From Bog-473 sp963756025 (GTDB lineage: Bacteria > Actinomycetota > Acidimicrobiia > Acidimicrobiales > RAAP-2): 64,000 bases of DNA. Location: NCBI GenBank assembly GCA_963756025.1, contig CAVWMF010000005.1, positions 558,001 through 622,000 on the forward strand, given 5' to 3'. Position numbers and translations under genes: made by a program. The notes below the pieces were generated by a model. It made no database searches, had not been told where the DNA came from, and saw nothing but the letters and a program-made list of their open reading frames with translations. This document shows, piece after piece, positions 26,048-35,145 of this stretch. How positions within the stretch are numbered: position 1 is the stretch's first letter; every line of letters starts with the position of its first letter.

Positions 26048-27022
26048 ATGTCGAGTCCACGCGCACAGAAGACACGACGCACGTCCCGCACGAAGTTGCT
26101 CTTGCCCGGAGGCCTTCTCGCCATCGCGGCACTCAGTTCGCTCGCGCTCGTCTTTCCCGGCGTGGCCCAGGCGTCGACGACGAAGACGCAGAACCTGAGC
26201 GCCTCGGTCAAAGCCTGCGGCTCCGTGAACCTCAGGGGTGTCAGCAACGTCCACAACACCGGGAACCCCTTCGCCAGCACCAAGCTCACCTGCTTCGACG
26301 GCATGGTCATCCGCTACGGCAGCAGCGCCATCACCTACACCAACCCGCCCCGGGCCTTCGCCTCAGCGGGCAAGCTCCTCTTCGATCAGACGTGCTCCAG
26401 CTGCCACGGGTCGACAGCGAACGGAGTCTCCCCGACGGGGCAGGCGACGATCGGTCCCAACCTGCAGGGGGTCGGCGCCGCGACCGTCGACTTCTGGATC
26501 ACCACCGGGCGTATGCCGGCGGCCGACATCAAGGCCATTGAGGCCGAGCGCAAGCCACCCCGCCTGAACGACAAGCAGGCGCTCGAGGTAGCGGCTTACA
26601 TCGAGTCGCTCGACCCTGCGGCGCCGGCGGTGCCCACCCCGGACCTGAACGGGGCGAACGTCTCTGACGGCGCAGACCTCTTCTCGTTGAACTGCGCCGC
26701 CTGCCACACCATCACCGGAGCCGGCGACGCCCTGGCCTTCGGCACCAACGCGCCGACGCTCCAGGATCCACACATCACCCCGCAGCAGGTAGCCGAGGCG
26801 ATCCGGACCGGCCCGGCCAACATGCCCCGGTTCTCGGGCAACCTGACCGACGCGCAGGTGCGCAACGTGGTGGCCTACGTCACGGAGAAGATCCAACACC
26901 CCACGAACCCGGGTGGTGCCGGTCTGGGTGGGGTGGGCCCGGTGGCCGAGGGCTTCATCGCGCTCCTGATCGGCGTCGGAGGTCTGGCCCTCATCTGCTT
27001 CTGGATCGGTGAGCGCACGTGA
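26048..27022 (+). CDS. qcrC: Cytochrome bc1 complex diheme cytochrome c subunit
   Basis: QcrC passes electrons from the Rieske centre to cytochrome oxidase without a soluble cytochrome c. The ATG at 26048, two bases after ctaE, gives 324 residues: an N-terminal signal/anchor (LLLPGGLLAIAALSSLALVF), two heme-attachment motifs (CSSCH and CAACH) and a C-terminal membrane helix (GFIALLIGVGGLALICFWIG). A segment of about 70 residues between the signal and the first heme motif has two extra Cys and is not typical; it may be a lineage-specific insert. The frame also runs upstream through ctaE, but only as a shadow. Confidence 0.93.
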   Translation: MSSPRAQKTRRTSRTKLLLPGGLLAIAALSSLALVFPGVAQASTTKTQNLSASVKACGSVNLRGVSNVHNTGNPFASTKLTCFDGMVIRYGSSAITYTNPPRAFASAGKLLFDQTCSSCHGSTANGVSPTGQATIGPNLQGVGAATVDFWITTGRMPAADIKAIEAERKPPRLNDKQALEVAAYIESLDPAAPAVPTPDLNGANVSDGADLFSLNCAACHTITGAGDALAFGTNAPTLQDPHITPQQVAEAIRTGPANMPRFSGNLTDAQVRNVVAYVTEKIQHPTNPGGAGLGGVGPVAEGFIALLIGVGGLALICFWIGERT

Positions 27023-27990
27023 GTGAGGACATCGACAACCACGAGCCGTCGCGGACCAAGGTCCCGATGCCCATCGCCACGCTCAGCGATCCGCACATGG
27101 GGGACGCCGCTCGTAACCCGAAGCGGGCGGAGGGCATCATCGCCCTCATCCTGGTGGTGGCCATCGTGTTCATCGCCGGATTCGGGGTGGCCTACACCCA
27201 GAACTGGAATCCCTGGATCCTCGGCGGCACCGTGGGTCTCGGTCTCCTCCTCCTCGGCTTCGGGCTGACGGCGTGGGGGAAGTACCTCATGCCCCAGGGC
27301 CCGTTCGTCGAGGAGCGCCACGTCCTCGCGTCCTCGCCCGAAGACCGCGACTCCATGGCGGCGGCACTCGTCGAGCGGTCGACCGTCGTGGTCAAGCGCC
27401 GCAAGTTACTGGGCGGCCTGTTCGCTGTCGGTGCGGGGATCTTCGGCATTGTGGCCCTCTTCCCCCTGGTGCGGTCCCTGGGCCCGCTCCCGGGCACGTC
27501 GCTCGAGACCAGCAACTGGCGCAAAGGGAGACTGCTGGTCGACTCCAGCGGGCGCTCGGTCACCAGGGACACGCTCGTGGTGGGCGGGATCATGACGGTC
27601 TACCCCGCCGGGCTCGAGAACACCGACAGCGGGCAGGCGGTCGACCAGACGGTGCTCATCCGGGTTCAGGACACGAACCTGGTGACGGCCAAGGGCCGTG
27701 AGACATGGGCGCCCGCCGGCTACGTGGCCTACTCCAAAGTCTGCACCCATCTCGGCTGCCCGGTCGGGCTGTATGAACAGGAACTCGAACTGCTGGTCTG
27801 CCCGTGCCACCAGTCGATGTTCAACGTGCGCAATGGCGCCATACCGCAGTTCGGGCCGGCCCCCCGCCCGCTCCCGCAACTGCCGCTGTACTTCGACGAC
27901 GCCGGGACCCTGCGGGCACAGACCGGCTTCGACCAGCCGATCGGACCCGGGTTTTACGAGAGAACCACGACCCAGGAGAACGGGACATGA
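27019..27990 (+). CDS. qcrA: Rieske iron-sulfur subunit of the cytochrome bc complex
   Basis: QcrA holds the 2Fe-2S Rieske cluster on the outer face of the membrane. The 323 residues include three transmembrane helices in the N-terminal half, as in actinobacterial QcrA, and a C-terminal Rieske domain with CTHLGC and CPCHQS supplying two Cys and two His. The GTG start overlaps the qcrC stop by 4 bases and the gene overlaps qcrB by 4. Confidence 0.95.
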   Translation: MSEDIDNHEPSRTKVPMPIATLSDPHMGDAARNPKRAEGIIALILVVAIVFIAGFGVAYTQNWNPWILGGTVGLGLLLLGFGLTAWGKYLMPQGPFVEERHVLASSPEDRDSMAAALVERSTVVVKRRKLLGGLFAVGAGIFGIVALFPLVRSLGPLPGTSLETSNWRKGRLLVDSSGRSVTRDTLVVGGIMTVYPAGLENTDSGQAVDQTVLIRVQDTNLVTAKGRETWAPAGYVAYSKVCTHLGCPVGLYEQELELLVCPCHQSMFNVRNGAIPQFGPAPRPLPQLPLYFDDAGTLRAQTGFDQPIGPGFYERTTTQENGT

Positions 27991-29552
27991 GCCCCGCTCT
28001 GCCCACGGCGAAGACCAAGAAGCAGGCGCTCGGGCCGTACGGCCGGGTCAGCAGTGCCGTCAACGAGCTCGACGACCGGCTCGGGCTGGCCAAAGGCGGC
28101 CGGGTCATGCTGGACAAGATCTTCCCCGACCACTGGTCCTTCATGCTGGGGGAGATCGCGCTCTACTCGTTCGTGGTGCTGATCGCGACCGGCATCTTCC
28201 TGGCCCTGTATTTCGTGCCGTCGGCCACCCAGGTGATCTATCACGGTACCTACGCCCCGCTCCGGGGCCAGCGGGTGTCCGAGGCGTTCAATTCGACGGT
28301 CAACATCTCCTTCGGTGTGCGTGGCGGGCTGCTGGTGCGCCAGATGCACCACTGGGCGGCGGACATCTTCGTCGGCTCCATCGTGGTCCACATGGCGCGC
28401 GTCTTCTTCACGGGGGCCTTCCGCAAGCCACGCGAGCTCAACTGGATCATCGGCACCATCATGCTGATCCTGGCCATCCTCGAGGGGTTCATCGGGTACT
28501 CGTTGCCCGATGACCTCATTTCGGGGACGGGATTGCGCATCGGCTACTCCATCGTCGAGTCGATCCCGTTCGTCGGGAGCTACCTGGGCACGTTCTTGTG
28601 GGGAGGGCAGTTCCCGGGCAACGGCATCATCATCCCGCGCTTCTTCATCATCCACGTCCTGCTCATCCCGCTCGCCTTTTTCGGGCTGTTGGGCGCACAC
28701 CTGGGGCTGTTGGTGCGCCAGAAGCACACGCAATTCAAGGGCCCTGGGCGCACCGAGACCAACGTCGTCGGATCACCGATGTTCCCGACGTTCATGGCCA
28801 AGACCACCGGTTTCCTCTTCATGGTGGTCGGCGCAACGGCGCTTCTGGGCGCGTTCGCCCAGATCAACCCCATCTGGCAGTTCGGGTCGTACGATGCCTC
28901 GAAGATCTCCTATGCCGTGCAGCCCGACTGGTACATGGGCTGGCTCGACGGCGCCTTGCGGATCATGCCGGCCTGGGAGTTCGCTGGTTGGGGGCATACC
29001 ATTCCCCTCGAGGTCCTCCTGCCCGCCGTCATCTTCCCCGGGTTGATCTTCAACATCGCCCTCATCTGGCCGTACCTCGAACGCCGGATGACCGGCGACA
29101 ACGAGTTGCACAACCTGTTGGACCGGCCGCGCGATCGGCCCAAGCGCACCGCAGCCGGCGCCGCCATGCTGGCGCTGCTGTTCACGCTGTTCGCAGCCAG
29201 CTCGACCGACGTCCTCGCCAACTACTTCCGCCTATCGCTCAACTTCGTCCTGTGGGCCTTCCGGGTGCTGACGTTCGTCGTCCCGATCGTCGTCGCGTTC
29301 GTCACCTATGGGATCTGCAGGGAGATGCAGGGTGTGCGGGGCATCGGCAAGCGGAAGCGTGCCGTGGTGGTCCATCGCTCCGCCGAGGGCGAGTACACCA
29401 CGGTCCCGACTCCACCGCGGCCCGGTGATACACCCCACGAGCTGGAGCCTGAGCCGGTACCCGAGCGCATCGACGTCTCACCGTTGGCCGCGCCTTCGCT
29501 GACCGCCAGTAGGGAGAGCTCGCCCACGGGCGCTCGCCAGGTCAGCCGCTAG
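27987..29552 (+). CDS. qcrB: Cytochrome b subunit of the cytochrome bc complex
   Basis: QcrB is the two-heme cytochrome b that oxidises menaquinol. The ATG at 27987 overlaps the qcrA stop and gives 521 residues. The heme-ligand His pairs lie in QMHHWAADIFVGSIVVHMARVF and RFFIIHVLLIPLAFFGLLGAH, and the PDWYMGWLDGALRI motif resembles the quinol-site region. The last 90 residues form a polar cytoplasmic tail. It closes the operon; only a weak GC hairpin (29583-29598) without a T-run follows. Confidence 0.95.
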   Translation: MSPALPTAKTKKQALGPYGRVSSAVNELDDRLGLAKGGRVMLDKIFPDHWSFMLGEIALYSFVVLIATGIFLALYFVPSATQVIYHGTYAPLRGQRVSEAFNSTVNISFGVRGGLLVRQMHHWAADIFVGSIVVHMARVFFTGAFRKPRELNWIIGTIMLILAILEGFIGYSLPDDLISGTGLRIGYSIVESIPFVGSYLGTFLWGGQFPGNGIIIPRFFIIHVLLIPLAFFGLLGAHLGLLVRQKHTQFKGPGRTETNVVGSPMFPTFMAKTTGFLFMVVGATALLGAFAQINPIWQFGSYDASKISYAVQPDWYMGWLDGALRIMPAWEFAGWGHTIPLEVLLPAVIFPGLIFNIALIWPYLERRMTGDNELHNLLDRPRDRPKRTAAGAAMLALLFTLFAASSTDVLANYFRLSLNFVLWAFRVLTFVVPIVVAFVTYGICREMQGVRGIGKRKRAVVVHRSAEGEYTTVPTPPRPGDTPHELEPEPVPERIDVSPLAAPSLTASRESSPTGARQVSR

Positions 29553-29676
29553 TTCCCTTACGGGCTGAGCAGTGGCGTCGGGCCGGGTCACCGCCCGGGG
29601 GGACTTCTGCAGGCCGATGGGTTGCCTGCGCTGTCGCGGCTGGCTGCGCCCGCCTGCGCACTTGTGGAAACTGAAA

Positions 29677-29690
29677 GCTAGAAGTCTAGC
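29677..29690. repeat. Perfect inverted repeat in an AT-rich patch
   Basis: GCTAGA-AG-TCTAGC: 6-base arms and a 2-base centre within the low-GC patch 29662-29712. It is too tight for an RNA hairpin with full pairing, so a protein-binding site is the simpler reading. Confidence 0.35.
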
Positions 29691-30040
29691 AATCAGAAAT
29701 TAAAGGCTCGCCGGACGTCTCCCTGGGTCACTCCACTCTCTGCCCGGCTCACGGGACAGGCGAAAAAGCCGCGAGTAGGCCAGCCGCAGGGCGGATGGCC
29801 AGTTCGATGGTGCCTGGCGCGGAGTTGGACCCCGGGCTCGTCAAGGGCCGGCCGGCCACTCATGTCCGGCCTCGCCTATGGCGTCCCTTGACCACCCCTC
29901 CTCGCGAGGGGGCGGGAGCACCAATGGCCCAGCGCCCGGCCACTTTGCGCCTTACCGGCTCCTGGCTCTACCGGCTGGTCACGACGCCCACCGGGATGGC
30001 AGGAGATCCTCCCCGCGACCCTCCACCACCGCCGACTCCG

Positions 30041-30060
30041 AGCTGATCGCTCGATCAGCT
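30041..30060. repeat. Perfect 20-base palindromic site
   Basis: AGCTGATCGCTCGATCAGCT has 9-base arms around CT. It lies 58 bases beyond the 3' end of the minus-strand MFS gene. No T-run flanks it. It resembles a dimeric repressor operator more than a terminator. Confidence 0.4.
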
Positions 30061-30118
30061 AGAGGTCAACTGCCGCCCCTTCCCTGGCCACCTGGGCGTC
30101 CCTCGACGCCGGCTCAGC

Positions 30119-31363
30119 TCAGGGAGCCACAGGGGTGGCCGTCCGCTGCGGGACCGGAGGACGCATTCGCTCGTAGAGCGTGGAAGCCAGGGAGAGTGCA
30201 CCGAATCCGGCGCCGAGCACGCAGACCCCCGCCCATCCGTGACTGCCGTACACGACGCCCGCTGTGAGCGACCCCGCGGCCCCTCCGATGAAGTAGCAGA
30301 CCATGTAGGCGCTGTTGATCCGGCTCCGCGCATCGGGCCGCAAGGCATAGATGATGGCCTGATTGGTGATCTGCATCCCCTGGGTCCCGATGTCCAGGAC
30401 GACGATGCCCACGATGAGGGCGGCTAAGGCCGAACGACCGAACCAGAGCAGGCCGAAGGACGCAGTCAGGAGCACGCCGGCGACGAGGGTGGCGGCAGTG
30501 GAGCGATCGGCGTCGGCCAGCTTGCCGGCCAGGTTGGCGGCGAAGATTCCCGCCCCGCCCACCAGGCCGAACAAGCCGATGACGGCACTCGAGTAGTGGT
30601 ACGGGGCACCCGACAACAAGAACGCGATCGACGTCCAGAGCACGCTGAAGCAGGCGAAGGCGCACGCGCCGTGCCACGCCCGCCGGCGCAGGACGGGCTC
30701 GTCGACGAGCAGACGCAGTGACGATCCCACCAGGTTCCAGTAGGCACGGTGCGGGCGGGGCCCTTCAGACGGCAGCGCCCGCCACAAAATGGCGGCGAAC
30801 ACCACCATGAGGGCGGCGGAGAACCAGTAGATGGCCCGCCATCCGGCCAGCTGGGCCACGAGACCCGAGACCGTCCGGGCCAGTAGGATGCCCAGGAGGA
30901 GTCCGGTCATGATCCGGGCCACCACCCGGCCGCGGCGTTCGGGCGGCGCCAGGTCGGCGGCGAACGGGATCATGACCTGTCCGGCGACCGACGACGTCCC
31001 GACGGCGATGGAGGCGAGGCCGAAAACCCAGATGTTGGGGGCCAGGGCGCACGCAACCAGGGCGACCGCGGCGATGACGAAGATGCGCACCACCAGGATC
31101 CGGCGTGGGTGCAGGTCACCCAGCGGCACGACAAGGAGCAGGCCGGCCGCATAGCCGACCTGCGTCGCCGTGATGAGCAACGACGTCAGCCCCGCACCAC
31201 TGTGGAAGTCGTGGGCCACGAGATGCAGCACCGGCTGGGCGTAGTACAGGTTGGCCACGACGGCGCCTGTCGCCACGGCGATGAGGATCACCAACGAACG
31301 CGAGAGCTGCCCCGGAGCCTCGAGGGACGGAGGTCCTGACGTGGACGGGGATCCGGTCGTCAC
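30119..31363 (-). CDS. Major facilitator superfamily transporter
   Basis: The 414-residue protein has about twelve transmembrane segments in two halves. The loop between helices 2 and 3 reads PLGDLHPRRILVVR, the MFS signature, and LYYAQPVLHLVAHDF near the first helix resembles the YnfM/arabinose-efflux type of drug exporter. The substrate is unknown. It is a single gene with a TAGCCT hexamer 6 bases before the GTG start, separating the two halves of the cytochrome oxidase genes. Confidence 0.87.
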   Translation of the reverse strand: MTTGSPSTSGPPSLEAPGQLSRSLVILIAVATGAVVANLYYAQPVLHLVAHDFHSGAGLTSLLITATQVGYAAGLLLVVPLGDLHPRRILVVRIFVIAAVALVACALAPNIWVFGLASIAVGTSSVAGQVMIPFAADLAPPERRGRVVARIMTGLLLGILLARTVSGLVAQLAGWRAIYWFSAALMVVFAAILWRALPSEGPRPHRAYWNLVGSSLRLLVDEPVLRRRAWHGACAFACFSVLWTSIAFLLSGAPYHYSSAVIGLFGLVGGAGIFAANLAGKLADADRSTAATLVAGVLLTASFGLLWFGRSALAALIVGIVVLDIGTQGMQITNQAIIYALRPDARSRINSAYMVCYFIGGAAGSLTAGVVYGSHGWAGVCVLGAGFGALSLASTLYERMRPPVPQRTATPVAP

Positions 31364-31369
31364 CAGTTC

Positions 31370-31375
31370 AGGCTA
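31370..31375 (-). promoter_or_regulatory. Candidate -10 element of the MFS gene, leaderless
   Basis: Minus-strand TAGCCT ends 6 bases before the GTG at 31363. The same hexamer at the same distance precedes the TetR gene at 44953. Confidence 0.4.
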
Positions 31376-31396
31376 ACGGCCCACCCAGCGGGATGA

Positions 31397-31615
31397 GGCT
31401 CCGACAAAGAGCCAGGACGAGCGACGGACACGCTCGGCTTCGGTGACGTCACGTATGTGCCGAGCTGGTCGGGAACCACTGTCGTCCGGGGAGAACCGAC
31501 CGGGCAGGTCCAGGCGATCAAGGCCGCCCCGAATTTCGCTCACGCTGCTCCGCGTGAACCGTTCGACTCGGGCACCCTCGTGCTCACCTACCGGCCGTCA
31601 GCTCAGGGGAGCTGA
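31397..31615 (+). other. Possible remnant of a coding sequence
   Basis: After an in-frame TGA at 31394 the frame stays open for 72 codons to TGA 31613-31615 and reads like protein (GDVTYVPSWSGTTVV, then TGQVQAIKAAPNFAHAAP, then DSGTLVLTYRPS). It has no ATG; the only early start is a GTG at 31455. I recognise no family. It could be the tail of a decayed secreted protein or chance in a GC-rich region. Confidence 0.2.
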
Positions 31616-31632
31616 GCGGCGGGAGTCTCTCC

Positions 31633-32025
31633 TCAGACGTGCCCACCCCGCCGGCTCTCGGCAGTCACGCCGACCAGCGCCGTGAGGATGAGCGAGATCC
31701 CGGGGAAGATCAGCCAGATGCCGAAGACGAGCGAGTTGACCGTCAGGAAGGCACCCATGCCCAGGACGAATGGCCAGATGGAGCTGCTGGGGAAGGAGTC
31801 GATGTCACCGGCACCCTCAGCGATGGAGGCATCGTCGCGGTCCTCGACACGTTTTCCCATGCGCCGGTGCCAGTACCAGTAGTAGCTCCCGGGCAGGAAA
31901 CCCAGCGTGCAGGTACCGATAAGCATCGCGGTGCCGGCCTGCTCGTAGCTCCAGAACCAGTAGACGACTCCCACCAGGCCGAAGAAAAGGCCGAGGAACA
32001 ACAAGATGATCGCCTCGACCTTCAT
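31633..32025 (-). CDS. ctaF: Cytochrome c oxidase subunit IV, actinobacterial type
   Basis: CtaF is the small actinobacteria-specific subunit of the aa3 oxidase. The 130 residues show four transmembrane segments, starting MKVEAIILLFLGLFFGLVG, with GSYYWYWHRRMGKRVEDRDD in the middle loop, a strong family signature. The ATG overlaps the ctaD stop by 4 bases (ATGA), completing the ctaC-ctaD-ctaF order. Confidence 0.92.
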   Translation of the reverse strand: MKVEAIILLFLGLFFGLVGVVYWFWSYEQAGTAMLIGTCTLGFLPGSYYWYWHRRMGKRVEDRDDASIAEGAGDIDSFPSSSIWPFVLGMGAFLTVNSLVFGIWLIFPGISLILTALVGVTAESRRGGHV

Positions 32026-33848
32026 GCGACAGGCTCCTTCTGCTTCCGCCGGGCCCTGGCGGCGACCTCGGCTGCGTGTCCGTGGGGGACGGCCACCGCA
32101 TCAGGGTGGTTGTAGTCCCAGGTCGGCCGCTCCGATCGGATCGGCGGCAGGTGGGTGTAGTTGTGGTGCGGCGGAGGCGAGGTCGTGAACCACTCCAGCG
32201 TGTGGGCGTCCCAGGGGTTGTTACCGGCCGGGACGGGCTTGCGCCACGACACCCACAGGTTCCACAGCAGGATGGCGAACGAGAGGGCGATGATGAATGC
32301 CCCGACGGTGGACACGATGTTGTAGCTCTGCCAGCCGAGGTTGGAGGGATAGCTGGCCACCCGTCGGGGCATGCCCAGGAGCCCGACGACGTACTGGGGC
32401 ATGAACGTGACCCAGAATCCGATGAACATGAGCCAGAAATGCCACTTCCCGAGCGTGTCGCTCAGCATCCGCCCGAACATCTTGGGGTACCAGTAGTACA
32501 AACCGGCGAACCCGGCGAAGACTGCCGTACCGAAGAGGACCTGGTGGAAGTGGGCCACCACGAAGTAGGTGTCGTGCGTGGAGAAGTCGATGGGTGGTGA
32601 GGCCAGCATGATCCCGGTCACGCCCCCCATGAGGAAGGCCAGCAGGAAGCCGACACAGAACAACATCGGCGTGTTGAACGTGAGTTGGCCATGCCACATG
32701 GTCCCGATCCAGTTGAAGAATTTGATACCGGTGGGGACGGCGATGAGCAGGCTCAGGAATGAGAAGAAGGGCAAGAGCACGGCCCCGGTTGTGAACATGT
32801 GGTGGGCCCAGACGCCTGTGGAAAGGGCGGCGATGGCCATGGTCGCGAAGACCATGCCCTTGTAGCCGAACACCGGTTTACGGGAGAAGACAGGGAGGAT
32901 CTCGGTGACGATGCCGAAGAAGGGCAGGGCGAGGATATAGACCTCGGGGTGGCCGAAGAACCAGAAGAGGTTCTGCCACAGCAGGGGCGACCCGCACGAC
33001 GGGATGGGGACGCCCGAAACCGAATGGCAGCCGACGGCGGTGAAGATGTGGGTCCCGAAGTGCCGGTCGCAGAACAGCATCACCAGGGCGCTGGTGAGAA
33101 CCGGGAAGGCGATGAGGATGAGGATGCCGGTCACCAACATGTTCCAGGTGAAGATGGGCATCCTGAACATCGTCATGCCCGGGGCGCGTAGGTAGAAGAT
33201 GGTGGCGACCAGGTTCACCCCGGTGAAGATGGCCGAGAACCCGGTCAGGACCAGGGCCATGATCCACACGTCGCCGCCGATGCCCGGTGAGGCGATGGAG
33301 TTCGACAAGGGTGCATAGGCGACCCATCCGAAGCTGGCGGCTCCACCGGCCACCAAGAAGCCCAACAGCATGGTGATCGATCCGGTGAGGTACAGCCAGT
33401 AGCTCAGGGCATTGAGCCGGGGGAAGGCCATGTCGGGAGCGCCGATCTGCAGCGGCACGACGTAATTCGCCAGGCCACCGAAGGCGAACGGTCCGGCGAA
33501 GAGGTAGAGCATCAAGCTGCCGTGCATGGTGAACAGCTCGTTGTACTGCCCGAACGTGAGCAGGGACGAGTGGGGTGAGGTCAGCTGGAGGCGGATGAAG
33601 AGCGCCATGATCCCGGCGAAATAGAACATGACGAGTGACGTGATCATGTAGCTGAGGCCGATCACCTTGTGGTCGGTGGAGGTCAACCACTTGAGGATTC
33701 CGGTCGGGCCATGGTCCTCGTGCCCGTGGCCGGCTGCGTGCCCGTCCGCGGGGCCGTGCCCGCCGGCATCGGGCCGGTGCAGGTCCGGCGCATCTTCCAC
33801 GCCGGTGCCAGGCATGGGTGGAGCGAGAACGTCAGCGACGTCAGTCAC
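32022..33848 (-). CDS. ctaD: Cytochrome c oxidase subunit I
   Basis: This is the catalytic subunit of the aa3 oxidase, holding heme a, heme a3 and CuB. The GTG at 33848 gives 608 residues and overlaps the ctaC stop; GGAGG lies 11 bases upstream. The frame extends 17 codons further back without a better start. The His-rich N-terminal segment (HGHEDHGP) precedes the first helix. WFFGHPEVYILALPFFG carries the CuB His and the cross-linked Tyr, and FVVAHFHQVLFG carries the heme ligands. Confidence 0.95.
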   Translation of the reverse strand: MTDVADVLAPPMPGTGVEDAPDLHRPDAGGHGPADGHAAGHGHEDHGPTGILKWLTSTDHKVIGLSYMITSLVMFYFAGIMALFIRLQLTSPHSSLLTFGQYNELFTMHGSLMLYLFAGPFAFGGLANYVVPLQIGAPDMAFPRLNALSYWLYLTGSITMLLGFLVAGGAASFGWVAYAPLSNSIASPGIGGDVWIMALVLTGFSAIFTGVNLVATIFYLRAPGMTMFRMPIFTWNMLVTGILILIAFPVLTSALVMLFCDRHFGTHIFTAVGCHSVSGVPIPSCGSPLLWQNLFWFFGHPEVYILALPFFGIVTEILPVFSRKPVFGYKGMVFATMAIAALSTGVWAHHMFTTGAVLLPFFSFLSLLIAVPTGIKFFNWIGTMWHGQLTFNTPMLFCVGFLLAFLMGGVTGIMLASPPIDFSTHDTYFVVAHFHQVLFGTAVFAGFAGLYYWYPKMFGRMLSDTLGKWHFWLMFIGFWVTFMPQYVVGLLGMPRRVASYPSNLGWQSYNIVSTVGAFIIALSFAILLWNLWVSWRKPVPAGNNPWDAHTLEWFTTSPPPHHNYTHLPPIRSERPTWDYNHPDAVAVPHGHAAEVAARARRKQKEPVA

Positions 33849-34788
33849 CAGAGAGGTCACCTCCAAGGTTGTTGCTGGGAGAGTTCGTGCTTGCCGCACC
33901 GCTGCCCACCCCGGAAGGGAGCTTCGGCGCCGACGCGGGGTTGTTCCTGATGCGAGCCTGATTCCCGCGCAGCCATTCCGAGTACCGGGCCGGCGTGACC
34001 GCTCTCACGTTGAAGAACATCAGTGAGTGATAGAGACCGCACAGCTGCGTGCACTGGCCGCGGAAGTCTCCGGTGCGGAGCGCATCGAAGTCGAAGGACG
34101 TGGTGTATCCGGGACTGGCATAACGGCTGAAGTTGAACTCGGGCACGTAGAAACCGTGCAGGACATCGAGCGAATTGAGGTGGATCTCCACATTGACGCC
34201 CGTGGGGATGACCATGGTCGGGTCGTCGGTGGTCTGGCCGATCACCTTCACACAGTGGTTCTGGTTGGCCGTGGGCGACGAGGGGTCGGTGCAACCCGAA
34301 CCCGGACCCCCGGGGTACTCGAACTCCCAGCCCCACTGGAAAGCGTTCACGGTGATGGTGGCGCCCGGATTCGCCGGTGTCGCGTCCACCTTGTTCTCGG
34401 CCAGCACGGTGAAGACGAAGAGTCCGATGACGATCAGGATGGGCACGATGGTGTAGATGATCTCCAGCGTCGTGTGGTACTGGGTCTGCTTGGGCATTTC
34501 CTCGGACCGGCGCCGGTACTTGAAGATGGCCCAGAGGATCAGGAGCAGGACGAACCCGCCGACGACGAGGCCGGCGATGAAGAAGAGCTGCCACAGATGG
34601 AACTCGGTGCGCCCCTGCGTGGTGGCCCCCGGGAACTGGCCGAAGCTCGGGAGTTTGCAGCCGCCGAGAACGAGCGCGCCACCGAGCACAGTGGCCGCTG
34701 CGAGCAGCCGCGAGCGACGTTTCGGGCCGGGAATTTCGGGCGTCGGGTCGGGTGCGTCCGCCGAAGGGCTGGTCAATGACGAGTCCAC
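33841..34788 (-). CDS. ctaC: Cytochrome c oxidase subunit II
   Basis: Subunit II holds the CuA centre that takes electrons from QcrC. The 315-residue protein has a lipoprotein-type signal with lipobox VLGGC near residue 44, then two membrane helices, then a cupredoxin domain. CuA ligands are visible in GQCTQLCGLYHSLMFF and an upstream DVLHGF. A Ser/Asn-rich tail follows. It is the first gene of ctaC-ctaD-ctaF, with TAGTGT 7 bases before the GTG start. Confidence 0.94.
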   Translation of the reverse strand: MDSSLTSPSADAPDPTPEIPGPKRRSRLLAAATVLGGALVLGGCKLPSFGQFPGATTQGRTEFHLWQLFFIAGLVVGGFVLLLILWAIFKYRRRSEEMPKQTQYHTTLEIIYTIVPILIVIGLFVFTVLAENKVDATPANPGATITVNAFQWGWEFEYPGGPGSGCTDPSSPTANQNHCVKVIGQTTDDPTMVIPTGVNVEIHLNSLDVLHGFYVPEFNFSRYASPGYTTSFDFDALRTGDFRGQCTQLCGLYHSLMFFNVRAVTPARYSEWLRGNQARIRNNPASAPKLPSGVGSGAASTNSPSNNLGGDLSGD

Positions 34789-34795
34789 GCCGGTG

Positions 34796-34801
34796 ACACT
34801 A
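34796..34801 (-). promoter_or_regulatory. Candidate -10 element of ctaCDF, leaderless
   Basis: Minus-strand TAGTGT ends 7 bases before the GTG at 34788. No Shine-Dalgarno sequence is present. A TTCGTC sequence 18 bases upstream is a weak -35. Confidence 0.4.
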
Positions 34802-34881
34802 TCGAACCCCGCAGAAAAAGACGAAGTAGCAGCACAACGGGTTGCGCAACGACCCCCCGCCCGGACCGCAGCCCGGTGTGA

Positions 34882-35145
34882 TCAGCTCCGCGACGTCGGG
34901 TCGTCGGCCACCGGGGAGGGCGCAGGAGCCGGGGCGGGAGCGGCCGCCGCCTCGGACGTGCCGTTGCTCGCGGCAAGGTTCGAATCCTGAGAGGCCTTCT
35001 TCCCTTCGCCCATGCCCTTTTCGAACTCGTTCTTGGCCGAGCCCAGGTTGCGGGCCAGCTTGGGGATGGCGGCCCCGCCGAAGAGGAGCACGACGACAAC
35101 GATCAGGACGATGACCCCATCGACTCCGAAAATCTCTGCCAGCAT
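34882..35145 (-). CDS. tatA: Twin-arginine translocase subunit TatA
   Basis: TatA forms the membrane pore or patch of the Tat export system. The ATG at 35145, preceded by AAGGAGG, gives 87 residues: a short N-terminus, one hydrophobic helix (VDGVIVLIVVVVLLFGGAAI), the FGG-x-x-I-P hinge, an amphipathic helix (LARNLGSAKNEFEKGMGEG) and a polar Ala/Pro tail. The frame is open upstream with another ATG at 35169, but the strong Shine-Dalgarno and TatA length favour 35145. The leader carries alternative hairpins. Confidence 0.92.
   Translation of the reverse strand: MLAEIFGVDGVIVLIVVVVLLFGGAAIPKLARNLGSAKNEFEKGMGEGKKASQDSNLAASNGTSEAAAAPAPAPAPSPVADDPTSRS

Larger units (their letters stand above)
29553..30118. 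other. 566-base gene-free stretch between convergent genes
   Basis: The stretch separates the ends of qcrB (+) and the MFS gene (-). It contains short open frames without protein-like composition. An AT-rich patch of about 50 bases (29662-29712) stands out against the GC-rich background and holds a perfect inverted repeat. A second perfect palindrome lies at 30041-30060. I see no RNA gene and no terminator with a T-run. Confidence 0.6.

Noticed and set aside
29583..29598. Terminator after qcrB
   Set aside because: The hairpin has only a 5-base GC stem, and no T-run follows.
29795..30267. Short open frames in the gene-free stretch
   Set aside because: Pro/Arg-rich composition, no ribosome-binding site or promoter and no recognisable fold.
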